Shown: one piece after another, positions 37,156 to 45,552 of the stretch
Position numbering within the stretch: position 1 is the first letter of the stretch
Layout of the letters: each line of letters starts with the position of its first letter
Assembly: GCF_900114995.1 (NCBI RefSeq)
Contig: NZ_FOUX01000001.1
Location: forward strand, 1,798,001-1,862,000
Direction: 5' to 3'
Source: Chitinophaga sp. YR627
GTDB taxonomy: Bacteria > Bacteroidota > Bacteroidia > Chitinophagales > Chitinophagaceae
Length of the DNA stretch: 64,000 bases
Made by a program: the position numbers and the translations under genes
The notes under the pieces: model-generated
What the model saw: only the letters and a program-made list of their open reading frames with translations
What the model was told of the DNA's origin: nothing
The model's database searches: none

Positions 37156-37462
37156 ATCTCATTGGTTTTAAGGAAAACATTCGCACTGTTCCGATCTTTC
37201 TTTGCAAAGAAACAGGCTGTGGAGAGGCTGAAAAAACCTGAATGACCACCTGTGCCAACCGATTGATGAAGTGGCCTAAAAAGCGCCATACGTGGCAAAA
37301 AAGGGCAAATTTGGTGGGAGAGGGGTCTCTCCTGCCCGGGAGGCTGCATTTGGTCAATTATTTCATACCATTCAGGTATTGGAGCTTCATAATGACTCAA
37401 AACTGGCGTAACTTTCTAAAAAGGCCATTTTTCAATAATCAGTGCTGATCAATACAGGTGAG

Positions 37463-38590
37463 ATGAACGCTTTTGTAAATAATCCTTCCAGGCTGAACTG
37501 GCTCTACCGGTACAAACTTTACCACATTCCATTCTGGGCTGCCTATCACTTTATGTGGTGGACAGTCGCCATCGGGAATCCGTTTAAGGCGGCAGATGCC
37601 ATCTTCCTGACGCCCTACGTGATGAAATTCCTGTTTTACGTCGTTTTTCAGGCCCTGGCAGCGTATTTTAATCTCTATTACCTGATCCCGAAATATCTCG
37701 AAAAAGGCCGCTTTACACGCTATATAAGCTATCTTTTACTGACGATCGTCATGGCTTCGCTGCTGATCGTTCCCGGATATTATCTCAGTGCATTTTTGTC
37801 GGGGAAAACGATGCAGGAAGCCTACGGCAATAACGGCGATTGTTTTTATCAGTTCCTGGGTAATTCGATCCCATCCACACTGGCAGCCATGACACTTGCC
37901 ATGAGTATCAAACTGGGTAAAAACTGGTTGCAGACGCAGCGAAAACAGCAGCTGCTGGAAAAGGAAAAACTGGAGACAGAGCTGAATTTCCTGAAGCACC
38001 AGTTCAACCCTCATTTTCTGTTTAATACCATCAATTCCATTTTTTTCCTGATACATAAGAACCCGGATATGGCTTCGGCATCCCTGGCGAAGTTCTCCGA
38101 ACTGTTACGCTATCAGTTGTATGAGTGCAATGACAAGCAGATCCTGCTGGCCAGGGAAATTTCCTATATGGAAAACTCTATCGAACTGGAGCGCCTGCGG
38201 CAGAATGACAATATGGAACTCGACGTGAAGATTGAACAGGAAGACGCCGGACAATGGGGTATTGCGCCGTTTATTCTGATGACCTTTGTGGAGAACGCTT
38301 TTAAACATGTATCCCGGCATATGGACAGACCGAACTGGATCAGCATTGAGCTGGAACAACATGGAGATACGCTGACGTTCCAGGTATCCAACAGCACCTC
38401 TGACGTAGCCTCCAGAGATGTGGTGCAATTTGGCGGTATCGGACTCAAAAACGTACAGCGCCGACTGGACCTGATCTATACAGGGCAGTACCAGCTGGAT
38501 ATTCAGCAGGATGCGCACCGTTTTGACGTACATCTTCAACTGCGGCTTTCTCCACTGGAAATGCCTCAGCCTTTACAGAAAATAGCCTGA
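37463..38590 (+). CDS. LytS-type sensor histidine kinase
   Basis: 375 aa from the ATG at 37463; an in-frame GTG at 37442 is less likely. Four membrane helices (~22-150) are followed by the His_kinase domain with LKHQFNPHFLFNTINSI (H184) and an HATPase region (VENAFKHV, GGIGLKNVQRRL). No extra sensory domain. It is followed 18 bp later by its LytTR regulator. Such pairs are often called by peptides or membrane state; target genes are not known. Confidence 0.9.
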   Translation: MNAFVNNPSRLNWLYRYKLYHIPFWAAYHFMWWTVAIGNPFKAADAIFLTPYVMKFLFYVVFQALAAYFNLYYLIPKYLEKGRFTRYISYLLLTIVMASLLIVPGYYLSAFLSGKTMQEAYGNNGDCFYQFLGNSIPSTLAAMTLAMSIKLGKNWLQTQRKQQLLEKEKLETELNFLKHQFNPHFLFNTINSIFFLIHKNPDMASASLAKFSELLRYQLYECNDKQILLAREISYMENSIELERLRQNDNMELDVKIEQEDAGQWGIAPFILMTFVENAFKHVSRHMDRPNWISIELEQHGDTLTFQVSNSTSDVASRDVVQFGGIGLKNVQRRLDLIYTGQYQLDIQQDAHRFDVHLQLRLSPLEMPQPLQKIA

Positions 38591-38608
38591 TAATAAACAG
38601 CCGATACA

Positions 38609-39346
38609 ATGATGAACTGTGTAATTATAGATGACGAGCCGCTGGCCAGGGAAGGACTTTCGAGTTATGTCCGGGAGGTTGATTTCCTGCAACTGGTCGC
38701 TACCTGTACCAACCCTGTTGAACTGATCAAATTACTGGATGAACATCCGGTAGATCTTATTTTCCTCGATATCCAGATGCCCAAAATGAATGGTATCGAC
38801 TTTCTCAAAATCGTACAGAAACCGCCGATGGTCATCATTACCACGGCATTCCCCAGTTATGCGCTGGAGGGTTTTCAGTTGAACGTGATGGATTATCTAC
38901 TGAAACCCATTACGTTTGATCGCTTTTTTAAAGCTGCGAATAAGGCCAAAGATTATTATCAGTTATTACATAAACCAGCCGGGGAAACGGCGAAAACAGA
39001 AAAAACGGAGGACTACTTTTTTATTAAATGCGGCAGCAAATACGAAAAGATCTTCTTTGATGATATTCTCTATGTGCAGGGGATGCAGAACTATGTCACA
39101 ATATATACGCGTAAGGGTAAATACATGACACTATTGTATCTGAAGAATCTGGAAGAGAACCTGGACCGGAAGGCGTTTATCAGGGTGCATAAGTCCTATA
39201 TCGTTGCTGTCAGTAAGATTGAGGGAATTGAAGGGAACGAGATCTTTATTCAGTCGAATAAGATTCCTATCAGCAGGAATTATCATGATATGGTGATTGA
39301 GCAGGTGGTGAAGAATAAGTTGTGGGATAAGATCAGGTTCTCCTGA
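38609..39346 (+). CDS. LytTR-family response regulator
   Basis: 245 aa. REC domain with D8-D9 and the phospho-acceptor D54 (IFLDIQMPKMNG), then a LytTR DNA-binding domain from ~140 (FFIKCGSKYEKIFFDDILYVQGMQNYVTIYT, FIRVHKSYIVAVSKIEGIEGNEIFI). Acts with the kinase directly upstream. Ends at a good terminator. Confidence 0.92.
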   Translation: MMNCVIIDDEPLAREGLSSYVREVDFLQLVATCTNPVELIKLLDEHPVDLIFLDIQMPKMNGIDFLKIVQKPPMVIITTAFPSYALEGFQLNVMDYLLKPITFDRFFKAANKAKDYYQLLHKPAGETAKTEKTEDYFFIKCGSKYEKIFFDDILYVQGMQNYVTIYTRKGKYMTLLYLKNLEENLDRKAFIRVHKSYIVAVSKIEGIEGNEIFIQSNKIPISRNYHDMVIEQVVKNKLWDKIRFS

Positions 39347-39355
39347 TTAAAATTT

Positions 39356-39388
39356 ATCCCGGATGCTAATCAGCTCCGGGATTTTTTC
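39356..39388 (+). terminator. Terminator of the LytS/LytTR operon
   Basis: ATCCCGGA (39356-39363) / TCCGGGAT (39375-39382) with an inner GCT/AGC pair and a T-tail, 9 nt after the stop. Confidence 0.8.
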
Positions 39389-39469
39389 ATATGTTGAAAT
39401 GGGATTGCTTAGCGTTTTGGAGACTGAACAACTAAATGTAAAAATGAACAAAATGGTTAAAGAATCATA

Positions 39470-40105
39470 TTATACAATCTTCTGCTCGTTCTTTCTGCAT
39501 TTGATCAAAAAGAACGGATAGTTTTCAGTGATCTCTGTTACTTCAAATAACCCGGCATTGCCAAATTCCTCCTGGATCGACTCCCTGTCATAAAAGAACA
39601 TCCTGACACCACCGAACATTTCATAACGATCTTTACTGATAAACGTTCCCTGTCCGTAGGTATGGGCTTCTTTTGTAATAGCAGTGAAGATCATGTAACC
39701 ATCCTCCGTCAGTTGATTATAGCAATCCCGGATCAGTTTTGCACGCTCATTGCTATCCAGCAAATGGATAAGAGCGTAGCAAAATATACCGTCGTACAAG
39801 CCCTTATCAAAAGGCATCTCTGTTACAGAGCCGTGATAGATGGTCATCTCCGGACCATAATGTTTTCTTGCCAAATCAATGGCTGTCTTTGATATTTCGA
39901 TTCCTGTAACACCGATCCCGTTTTCCCTGAATATTTGGGCATTTCGTCCATAGCCAATACCAGGGATGAGTATATTTTTCACCGAATGTCCGAGAAAGAA
40001 GTCCTTAGTTAATACCGCTGATTTTGAAGGTTCAAAGCCCCACATTTCCTGTTTCTCAGTGAAGCTTTTCTCCCAAAATTCAGGTTTTTCTGTTTCGTTT
40101 GCCAT
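39470..40105 (-). CDS. SAM-dependent methyltransferase
   Basis: 211 aa from the ATG at 40105 (MANETEKPEFWEKSF); the upstream ATG at 40156 is less likely. Class I methyltransferase: ILIPGIGYGRNAQIFRENGIGVTGIEIS is the SAM-binding motif I region, followed by MPFDKGLYDGIFCYALIHLL (motif III-IV) and LTEDGYMIFTAI. It resembles the Tam/UbiE and tellurite/thiol methyltransferase group, but the substrate cannot be assigned. Stand-alone gene. Confidence 0.85.
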   Translation of the reverse strand: MANETEKPEFWEKSFTEKQEMWGFEPSKSAVLTKDFFLGHSVKNILIPGIGYGRNAQIFRENGIGVTGIEISKTAIDLARKHYGPEMTIYHGSVTEMPFDKGLYDGIFCYALIHLLDSNERAKLIRDCYNQLTEDGYMIFTAITKEAHTYGQGTFISKDRYEMFGGVRMFFYDRESIQEEFGNAGLFEVTEITENYPFFLIKCRKNEQKIV

Positions 40106-41117
40106 ATATCCTTGTCTTTTGAAGGCGTAATTTACATTTTTGCAACAATATGTCAAAAATTGAAAAAGGGGGCATGGGAGCGAGGCTAACCAGCCATGGA
40201 TTTAGACGGTCTTTATAAGTAGCAGGCTACAATTACAAACTATTGCAAGGAAAGTGATTAGATTAAAATAAGGATTGTGGATAGCATAAATACTGTGTTT
40301 ATGTGATGGTTTGACGTCCTTTTAATAATGCTTATCCTACGTTAATCTTACGTTCATGAACGTAGGATTAACGTAGGATAAGCATTATTAAAACGGCATC
40401 TGTATGATCCTGAAATAGGTTTACACAGATGAGGTAACTACAAGGCCAGGATATACTACAAAACACTCATTAGTAGAAATTCATGAGACACTCGTCCCGG
40501 ATGATCCTTCAGGACACGTCCAGGCATTAGAGAGGTTATAAAGCAATAGTGGAGATGCCTCGGATATCACCCATAGGATTAACAATGATGCAGGATTTAA
40601 TACATGATAGGCCACAAAGAAGAGAATATAATAAGAAGAGAAAATCACACAGTGGGGAATAACTCTCTAAAGTCTATTTAACATAATATAAATTATAGGT
40701 ATCTCATAGAAATAGATTAGCAAGAACTTATAAGGATGTAAATTAACCCATGAATCAGTATCTGAAAGTCAGCCATAAATTCACTTCATTGTCTTCATGC
40801 CTGTGCCTAACTACTAGTGACACCAGTGCAATGATTGAAACAATCAACATTTAAAAATGCATTCCTTTAGCATCTGTTGCAGCGTTCATATGATCGGATG
40901 ACCGGGATGTATAAAGATGCTAATCAAATTAACAGGCCTGCGTTTACGCGCACCCAATAACGCGTATAACCCAAACGCCGGGACATCCACACGCACGTCT
41001 CATATTATCCGTAAGTTACTGCTAAACCCTGAAATGACCTGTCAGTCATTTTGTTCATTCTGTTTACTATTGTTCAGCCAAAATACGCCACACAATTAAT
41101 AAATTGAACTATACAAA
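40106..41117. other. 1-kb gene desert containing a 74-bp palindrome
   Basis: AT-rich, no coding frame that looks real on either strand. The only structure is the palindrome at 40320-40393. The region may be decayed accessory DNA, but I recognise no remnants. Confidence 0.5.
40320..40393. repeat. 74-bp near-perfect palindrome
   Basis: Two 37-bp arms meet without a loop at TTCATGAA (axis between 40356 and 40357), with one G-T mismatch. Each arm contains the word AACGTAGGAT twice (11-bp period). Confidence 0.85.
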
Positions 41118-41146
41118 AATCCCGGAGCTGATCGGCTTCCGGGATT
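41118..41146. terminator. Terminator of the unrecognised gene at 41222-41776
   Basis: AATCCCGGAGC (41118-41128) / GCTTCCGGGATT (41135-41146) with one bulge; T-runs on both sides (minus-strand TTTTTGTATAG). Confidence 0.65.
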
Positions 41147-41221
41147 AATTTTTTTATCGTGAGTCATTCCTGGACCTCAAATATGCCCCTGAAATGTCTC
41201 TATAAATTCATCTGATGTTCC

Positions 41222-41776
41222 TCAATCAGCATCTTTATACATCTCGGCCATCCGATCATATGAACGCTGCAATGTTTCCTCTGCAGCAGCCAGCACTTTC
41301 TTATCGAGCCCGGATGCATTCCGCGTCGTTTTAAACGTCGCCTGCTGATCTTTAAACTCCATATGTGCCATCACACTCTTATCACCCCAGAAATAATCAT
41401 AGATAATGACAACTCCTTCATCTCCGGATTCCAGAAATGGCGCCATGTTTTTCAACCATGCCAGTACGGGCATAATTTCATAATAATTCTCACTGAGGAA
41501 CAGGACGTCAAAAGTCCAGGTACCTGCAGCTTCATCCCAGGTTTCTACACCAGCTGTCTGCAGATTATCTTTGTACTCCTCTAGTATCGCTCCATTGGTA
41601 GCATTATTAAAAAATGGAATCTCATCCAGTGCCGATTTGGAATACATTTCGCGGCTATCCCACCAGTTGGTCCAATCCTGATCTACTACAGGCTTTACCG
41701 GAATTGCCTGGAAAAAACGTTCCAGATTTTCTTTCTTAGTTTTGATGCTCACATACAGTGAACGCAGTTCTGACAT
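41222..41776 (-). CDS. Hypothetical protein
   Basis: 184 aa, acidic, no signal peptide or membrane segment. Tryptophan/aspartate-rich N-terminal half (DQDWTNWWDSREMY), then a beta strand region (GTWTFDVLFLSENYYEIMPVLAWLKNMAPFLESGDEGVVIIYDYFWGDKSVMAHMEF) and a C-terminal helix. I recognise no family. The size and compact alpha/beta look are compatible with immunity-type proteins, but nothing nearby supports that. Promoter not found. Confidence 0.6.
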   Translation of the reverse strand: MSELRSLYVSIKTKKENLERFFQAIPVKPVVDQDWTNWWDSREMYSKSALDEIPFFNNATNGAILEEYKDNLQTAGVETWDEAAGTWTFDVLFLSENYYEIMPVLAWLKNMAPFLESGDEGVVIIYDYFWGDKSVMAHMEFKDQQATFKTTRNASGLDKKVLAAAEETLQRSYDRMAEMYKDAD

Positions 41777-42226
41777 GGAAACTTTGTATTTAAGAGGTTT
41801 TGTAATAAAGGAGGCATTTTCTCCCGATTGAATTGGAGGTTAACTATGGGTATCACGTCGCTAACATCTGAACTGAGGTTTTTCATGAAGATTCAGTTCC
41901 ATGAACGATATAGTGCAATATTCCACTTACTTATATGTTTATACGCAGTTTGAATTGGTATTGCATTTTCTCTAAACACTCATAGGATAAACCGGGGCTA
42001 AATATATAAAAAAGCTTCAATTTTGAAGCATCATCTACATAAACAATAGTAATATTTTCTCAATAAATGTTACTAAACTTGCCGGATATTGCCACCCGAT
42101 TTGAGGGGCTGACATACGCAGAGATGGACATATTCAGCGATAACTTTCAATGGCAGGACTTCTGACGGATCGCTTCAGGCGACTACATCAGCTTTATATC
42201 AGATACAAAGGATTAAACGGAAACAT
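41777..42226. other. 450-bp intergenic region
   Basis: Divergent promoter region. A small hairpin GCTTCA/TGAAGC at 42014-42029 is present. A 32-codon ORF (42067-42165, beginning MLLNLPDIATRFEG) is open but has no family resemblance and is probably chance. Confidence 0.4.
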
Positions 42227-42787
42227 ATGGCATTCAAGATTCTGGGCATCTCCGGCAGTCTCCGGAGCGCTTCTTCAAATACGTCTTTATTAAGAGCCTG
42301 TGCAGCAATGGCGCCTGCAGATATAGAATTTTCTATTTATGATGGACTTGATAAATTGCCTTATTTCAGTCCGGAACTGGATACCGAACAATCCACAGCA
42401 CCGTTGACAGTAGCCGATCTCAGACAACATGTACAAGCGGCTGACGCGGTTGTATTCAGTACACCCGAATACGCTTTTGGCATACCGGGCGTACTGAAAA
42501 ACGCACTGGACTGGCTGGTATCTTCGGGCGATTTTACACATAAGCCGACTGCTGTGATCAGCGCATCTCCGCTTGCTACGGGAGGCGAAAAAGCGCATGC
42601 TTCACTGGTGCAGACTTTAACTGTGATGACAGCTGATATCCGTGAAGAATATAAGCTGATTATCCCTTTGATACGTACAAAAATGAACACCGAAGGCGCA
42701 CTAACAGATGCAATGCTGGAAAAGACTTTAGTGACGCTGATGACGGATCTCGCAGCAGCTAAAAACGCCAGCGAAGACCAACATTAG
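42227..42787 (+). CDS. NADPH-dependent FMN reductase
   Basis: 186 aa flavodoxin-like protein. FMN-binding loop GISGSLRSASSNTSLLR (8-24), TPEYAFGIPGVLKNALDWLV, and ASPLATGGEKAHASL. It should reduce quinones, chromate or azo compounds using NADPH. Its 3' end overlaps the convergent barrel gene by 29 bp. Confidence 0.88.
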   Translation: MAFKILGISGSLRSASSNTSLLRACAAMAPADIEFSIYDGLDKLPYFSPELDTEQSTAPLTVADLRQHVQAADAVVFSTPEYAFGIPGVLKNALDWLVSSGDFTHKPTAVISASPLATGGEKAHASLVQTLTVMTADIREEYKLIIPLIRTKMNTEGALTDAMLEKTLVTLMTDLAAAKNASEDQH

Positions 42788-43760
42788 CACCTAAACCGCC
42801 AATATTAATATAAGATTTCAGGTCATTCGCAGGCTTGTTGTCATCCCGGTAACTAACTTCAGCGCCTTGCTGACCTACAGGTGTATTGGAGCTCTGGTCA
42901 AGGGTTGTCACATATTTCGTATGACGTTCCGCTGTTGACAGATCATCTAAACCACGATGCTGTGTACTGATGACAGCTCCGGTCGCCGGATTTCTCAGTG
43001 CGACAGTTTCATCATAGCTGGTCACTTCTTTTTCTTTACTGCGTACTGGAATATTGCGGTATTCAGCTTCTACGATGATATCCAGTTTTTTCGCAATCGG
43101 AAAAGCAACGCCCACAGCCCCCTGGAAGCCCAGTGTAATGTTTGGTTTTACTGTTTCATTACGATGAACAGTCAGCTGTGTCAATACGGTCTGACCGCCA
43201 ACTGTAGCGGTTCCGCTGCGGCTTGCATCTGTTTCAATTTTCAGATTACCCCACAGTGGTACGACCATACCAAAGCGAACATACGGATTGACTTTTTTGA
43301 ATCCCGGACTGATCACCACGCCAGGTGCAAAATCGATCGCATCTACAAAACCATGCGATTCAACCTTACCAACGGTCTGACTGGTATTGATCACCGTAGT
43401 TTCTTCGCGTGTCATCAGGTTTTTCTTACTACGGTAATAGTTAAACGAGGCTTCCACAGCGATGTACTGGTTCAGGTTCCAGCCGAAGGAGAGTCCTCCC
43501 CTCCCACCAGCTCCGTACGATCCCGTCAATACTTTTTCTGATACAGTTGTAGAGGCGCCGGTTGCAGGATTGTATACCAGGTGTTCATCATGTGGCTCGT
43601 AGCTGCCAACCTTGGGGAACTGACCCGGGAATACGCTGAAATAATAGCTGCCGGTGACTTTTACATAAAACTTAGACGTAGATTTAACATCCTGTGCCAT
43701 GATTTTTTGGGTGGACACAATTGCGCAGAGTGCGCAGAATAGGGCTGCACTTTTTTTCAT
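42759..43760 (-). CDS. Outer-membrane beta-barrel protein
   Basis: 333 aa. Signal peptide to about IMAQD, then alternating amphipathic strands of an OmpA-type/porin-like barrel ending in GANVGLRWRF with the C-terminal Phe expected for BAM recognition. Loops are rich in T/S/N. No OmpA domain. Function not recognised. Overlaps the FMN reductase gene tail to tail. Confidence 0.75.
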   Translation of the reverse strand: MKKSAALFCALCAIVSTQKIMAQDVKSTSKFYVKVTGSYYFSVFPGQFPKVGSYEPHDEHLVYNPATGASTTVSEKVLTGSYGAGGRGGLSFGWNLNQYIAVEASFNYYRSKKNLMTREETTVINTSQTVGKVESHGFVDAIDFAPGVVISPGFKKVNPYVRFGMVVPLWGNLKIETDASRSGTATVGGQTVLTQLTVHRNETVKPNITLGFQGAVGVAFPIAKKLDIIVEAEYRNIPVRSKEKEVTSYDETVALRNPATGAVISTQHRGLDDLSTAERHTKYVTTLDQSSNTPVGQQGAEVSYRDDNKPANDLKSYINIGGLGANVGLRWRF

Positions 43761-43832
43761 AAAGGAATTTTTGGATCAACTATAGTTACAAATCAGTTAA
43801 CAATTTACGTGCCCAATGCCCGTGGAGATGGT

Positions 43833-45005
43833 CTAGAACGCTTCTGCCAGTGAGAGGTATAATCCGGATTGACGCTCCTCTCCAGTGCGTTTCTCTCCCC
43901 ATGCGTAGTCAATACGAACAGTCAGCTTTGCGCCTTCATCGTAGAACCAGCGTACGCCCATTCCGTAGCTTGGTTTGAAGTGCGACATTGCGATGTCCCT
44001 GTTGTTAAATACTGCACCAGAGCCGCCGAACGCAGCCAGTGCAAACTTGGGTTGCATATGCAGGAACCAGATATTGATGGGTATCTTAGGGTCCAGGAAA
44101 TAACGATATTCCACCTGTCCTGCGAGATAGTTCTGATCTCTGTAACGACCTGTATAATAGCCACGCATCATCAGGTCATTACCCAATTCAGGTAAGAGAT
44201 AAAAAGGTAAAACACTTCCCTGCAAAGAGTTGAATAATCCGTTGAAACCTACTGTACTCTTCGGTGAGATCGGTACAAAATGACGTACCTGACCATCGAA
44301 TTTCCACAGTGCGTGTTTACTCAGGAAAGCCGGAGCAAATGCTACGTTCAGGCGTACCCAGCTACCTTTTGTTGTATAGTTCTGGTTGTCACGGTTATCA
44401 TAGATACCCGTCGCTCCAATAAAAGTGACATGACCGCCATTCTTGTCCACCAGTGACATACCCGGATAAACGCCTTTGGTATCTTTGCTGCTATAGGTAT
44501 CATGCTGATACAATACAGACATACCTGCATAAAAGTGTCCTCCTATACGTCGTTCGCCTTCCAGTTGTACTTTATAACGTCTGTTATCCAGCAATGTTGC
44601 GCCTGCCTTACGGGTCGTATCACCCAGTCCGTAGAAATTGATCGGAAAGTCATGATACCGGAGGTTACTCCTGAAATGCCAGTTATTAGCATCTGTCCAG
44701 ATATCTGTCTTCAGGTCTATTTTAAACTGTTTCTCTGTTGTAACAGTAGGAATAAGATTGATAGTAGAATTACGAAGAACCGGGTCCTTTGAGGTATAAA
44801 AGGAATATAACATGGCAGCGCCCACTTCCAGTCCTTTCTCCGGAGAGTATCCTGCCACTGGCAACGGAAAGAAACTGCGTTTATGTATAACAGCGGTGTC
44901 CTGCTGTTGCGGTTTTACAGTATCCTGCAATTGCTGCTGCGCTACCAGTCCCTGGCTGAACGCCAGTAATATCGTCGTAAAAATGATTGTTCTTTGCATA
45001 CTCAT
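43833..45005 (-). CDS. BamA/TamA-type outer-membrane barrel without POTRA domains
   Basis: 390 aa. Signal peptide (to ~VAQQQ), a low-complexity linker (QQLQDTVKPQQQDTAVIHKRSFFPLP), then the Omp85 C-terminal (surface antigen) barrel: GNDLMMRGYYTGRYRDQNYLAGQVEYRYFL carries the conserved RGYxxxR region of strand L6, and it ends MGVRWFYDEGAKLTVRIDYAWG. No POTRA repeats, unlike BamA. A member of the small Omp85-like barrels whose role is unknown. Confidence 0.8.
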   Translation of the reverse strand: MSMQRTIIFTTILLAFSQGLVAQQQLQDTVKPQQQDTAVIHKRSFFPLPVAGYSPEKGLEVGAAMLYSFYTSKDPVLRNSTINLIPTVTTEKQFKIDLKTDIWTDANNWHFRSNLRYHDFPINFYGLGDTTRKAGATLLDNRRYKVQLEGERRIGGHFYAGMSVLYQHDTYSSKDTKGVYPGMSLVDKNGGHVTFIGATGIYDNRDNQNYTTKGSWVRLNVAFAPAFLSKHALWKFDGQVRHFVPISPKSTVGFNGLFNSLQGSVLPFYLLPELGNDLMMRGYYTGRYRDQNYLAGQVEYRYFLDPKIPINIWFLHMQPKFALAAFGGSGAVFNNRDIAMSHFKPSYGMGVRWFYDEGAKLTVRIDYAWGEKRTGEERQSGLYLSLAEAF

Positions 45006-45032
45006 CCGGGATGCAAAGAAACGACTTTTATC

Positions 45033-45311
45033 CTATTTTCGGTCACTGTGGCCAAGGCTCTTTTCAGGAGCTACTTTATCCCTGATCACCTGCTTAACTT
45101 CCTTGATCTCAGGGAAATGACCAAGTTCCTTCCGGTTAATCACTGCGACACCATCTACATAAATGATATAGCTGCCATTGGTCTCGCTCGGTTGCAGGGT
45201 CACGCTGTAGATATCATCTGCGAAAGTCGTCAGCAGTTCCTGTGCCATCCAGGCTGCACGCATCATCCATCCGCATTTTGGGCAATATTCGATCGTTATC
45301 GTTGGCTTCAT
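45033..45311 (-). CDS. Rdx/SelW-like thioredoxin-fold protein
   Basis: 92 aa with the N-terminal redox motif CPKC (C10, C13) after one strand, matching the SelT/SelW/SelH (Rdx) family in its cysteine form. The rest is the short thioredoxin-like fold ending in basic/acidic residues. It is proposed to take part in thiol redox control. Co-directional with the barrel gene 27 bp downstream. Confidence 0.85.
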   Translation of the reverse strand: MKPTITIEYCPKCGWMMRAAWMAQELLTTFADDIYSVTLQPSETNGSYIIYVDGVAVINRKELGHFPEIKEVKQVIRDKVAPEKSLGHSDRK

Positions 45312-45552
45312 TTTGTAAAATAATTAATGACATATGAAATGTAACCGCAATGTAGTCACTCCTGCTACAAAACAACGGATACATGGAATTAATACTGCGG
45401 ATATATTCCTTACATTAGTAGCAATATTCCAACTGAAAGATACAACGAATCACAATATTTCAGATTTTGAAAATTTGCATCCGTTTTTTTTATAATTTTA
45501 GCACAGCATTCAGGTTACCCTTAAAGAACGTTTGTGCCGACAAATAGACTCT

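Noticed and set aside
40320..40393. 74-bp palindrome as a plain transcription terminator
   Set aside because: It is loopless, far longer than the other terminators here, and not placed after a gene on either strand.
40917..41099. 60-codon ORF in the gene desert
   Set aside because: No homology seen, atypical composition and no promoter.
42067..42165. 32-codon ORF upstream of the FMN reductase
   Set aside because: Too short and unsupported; could be a relic but nothing identifies it.
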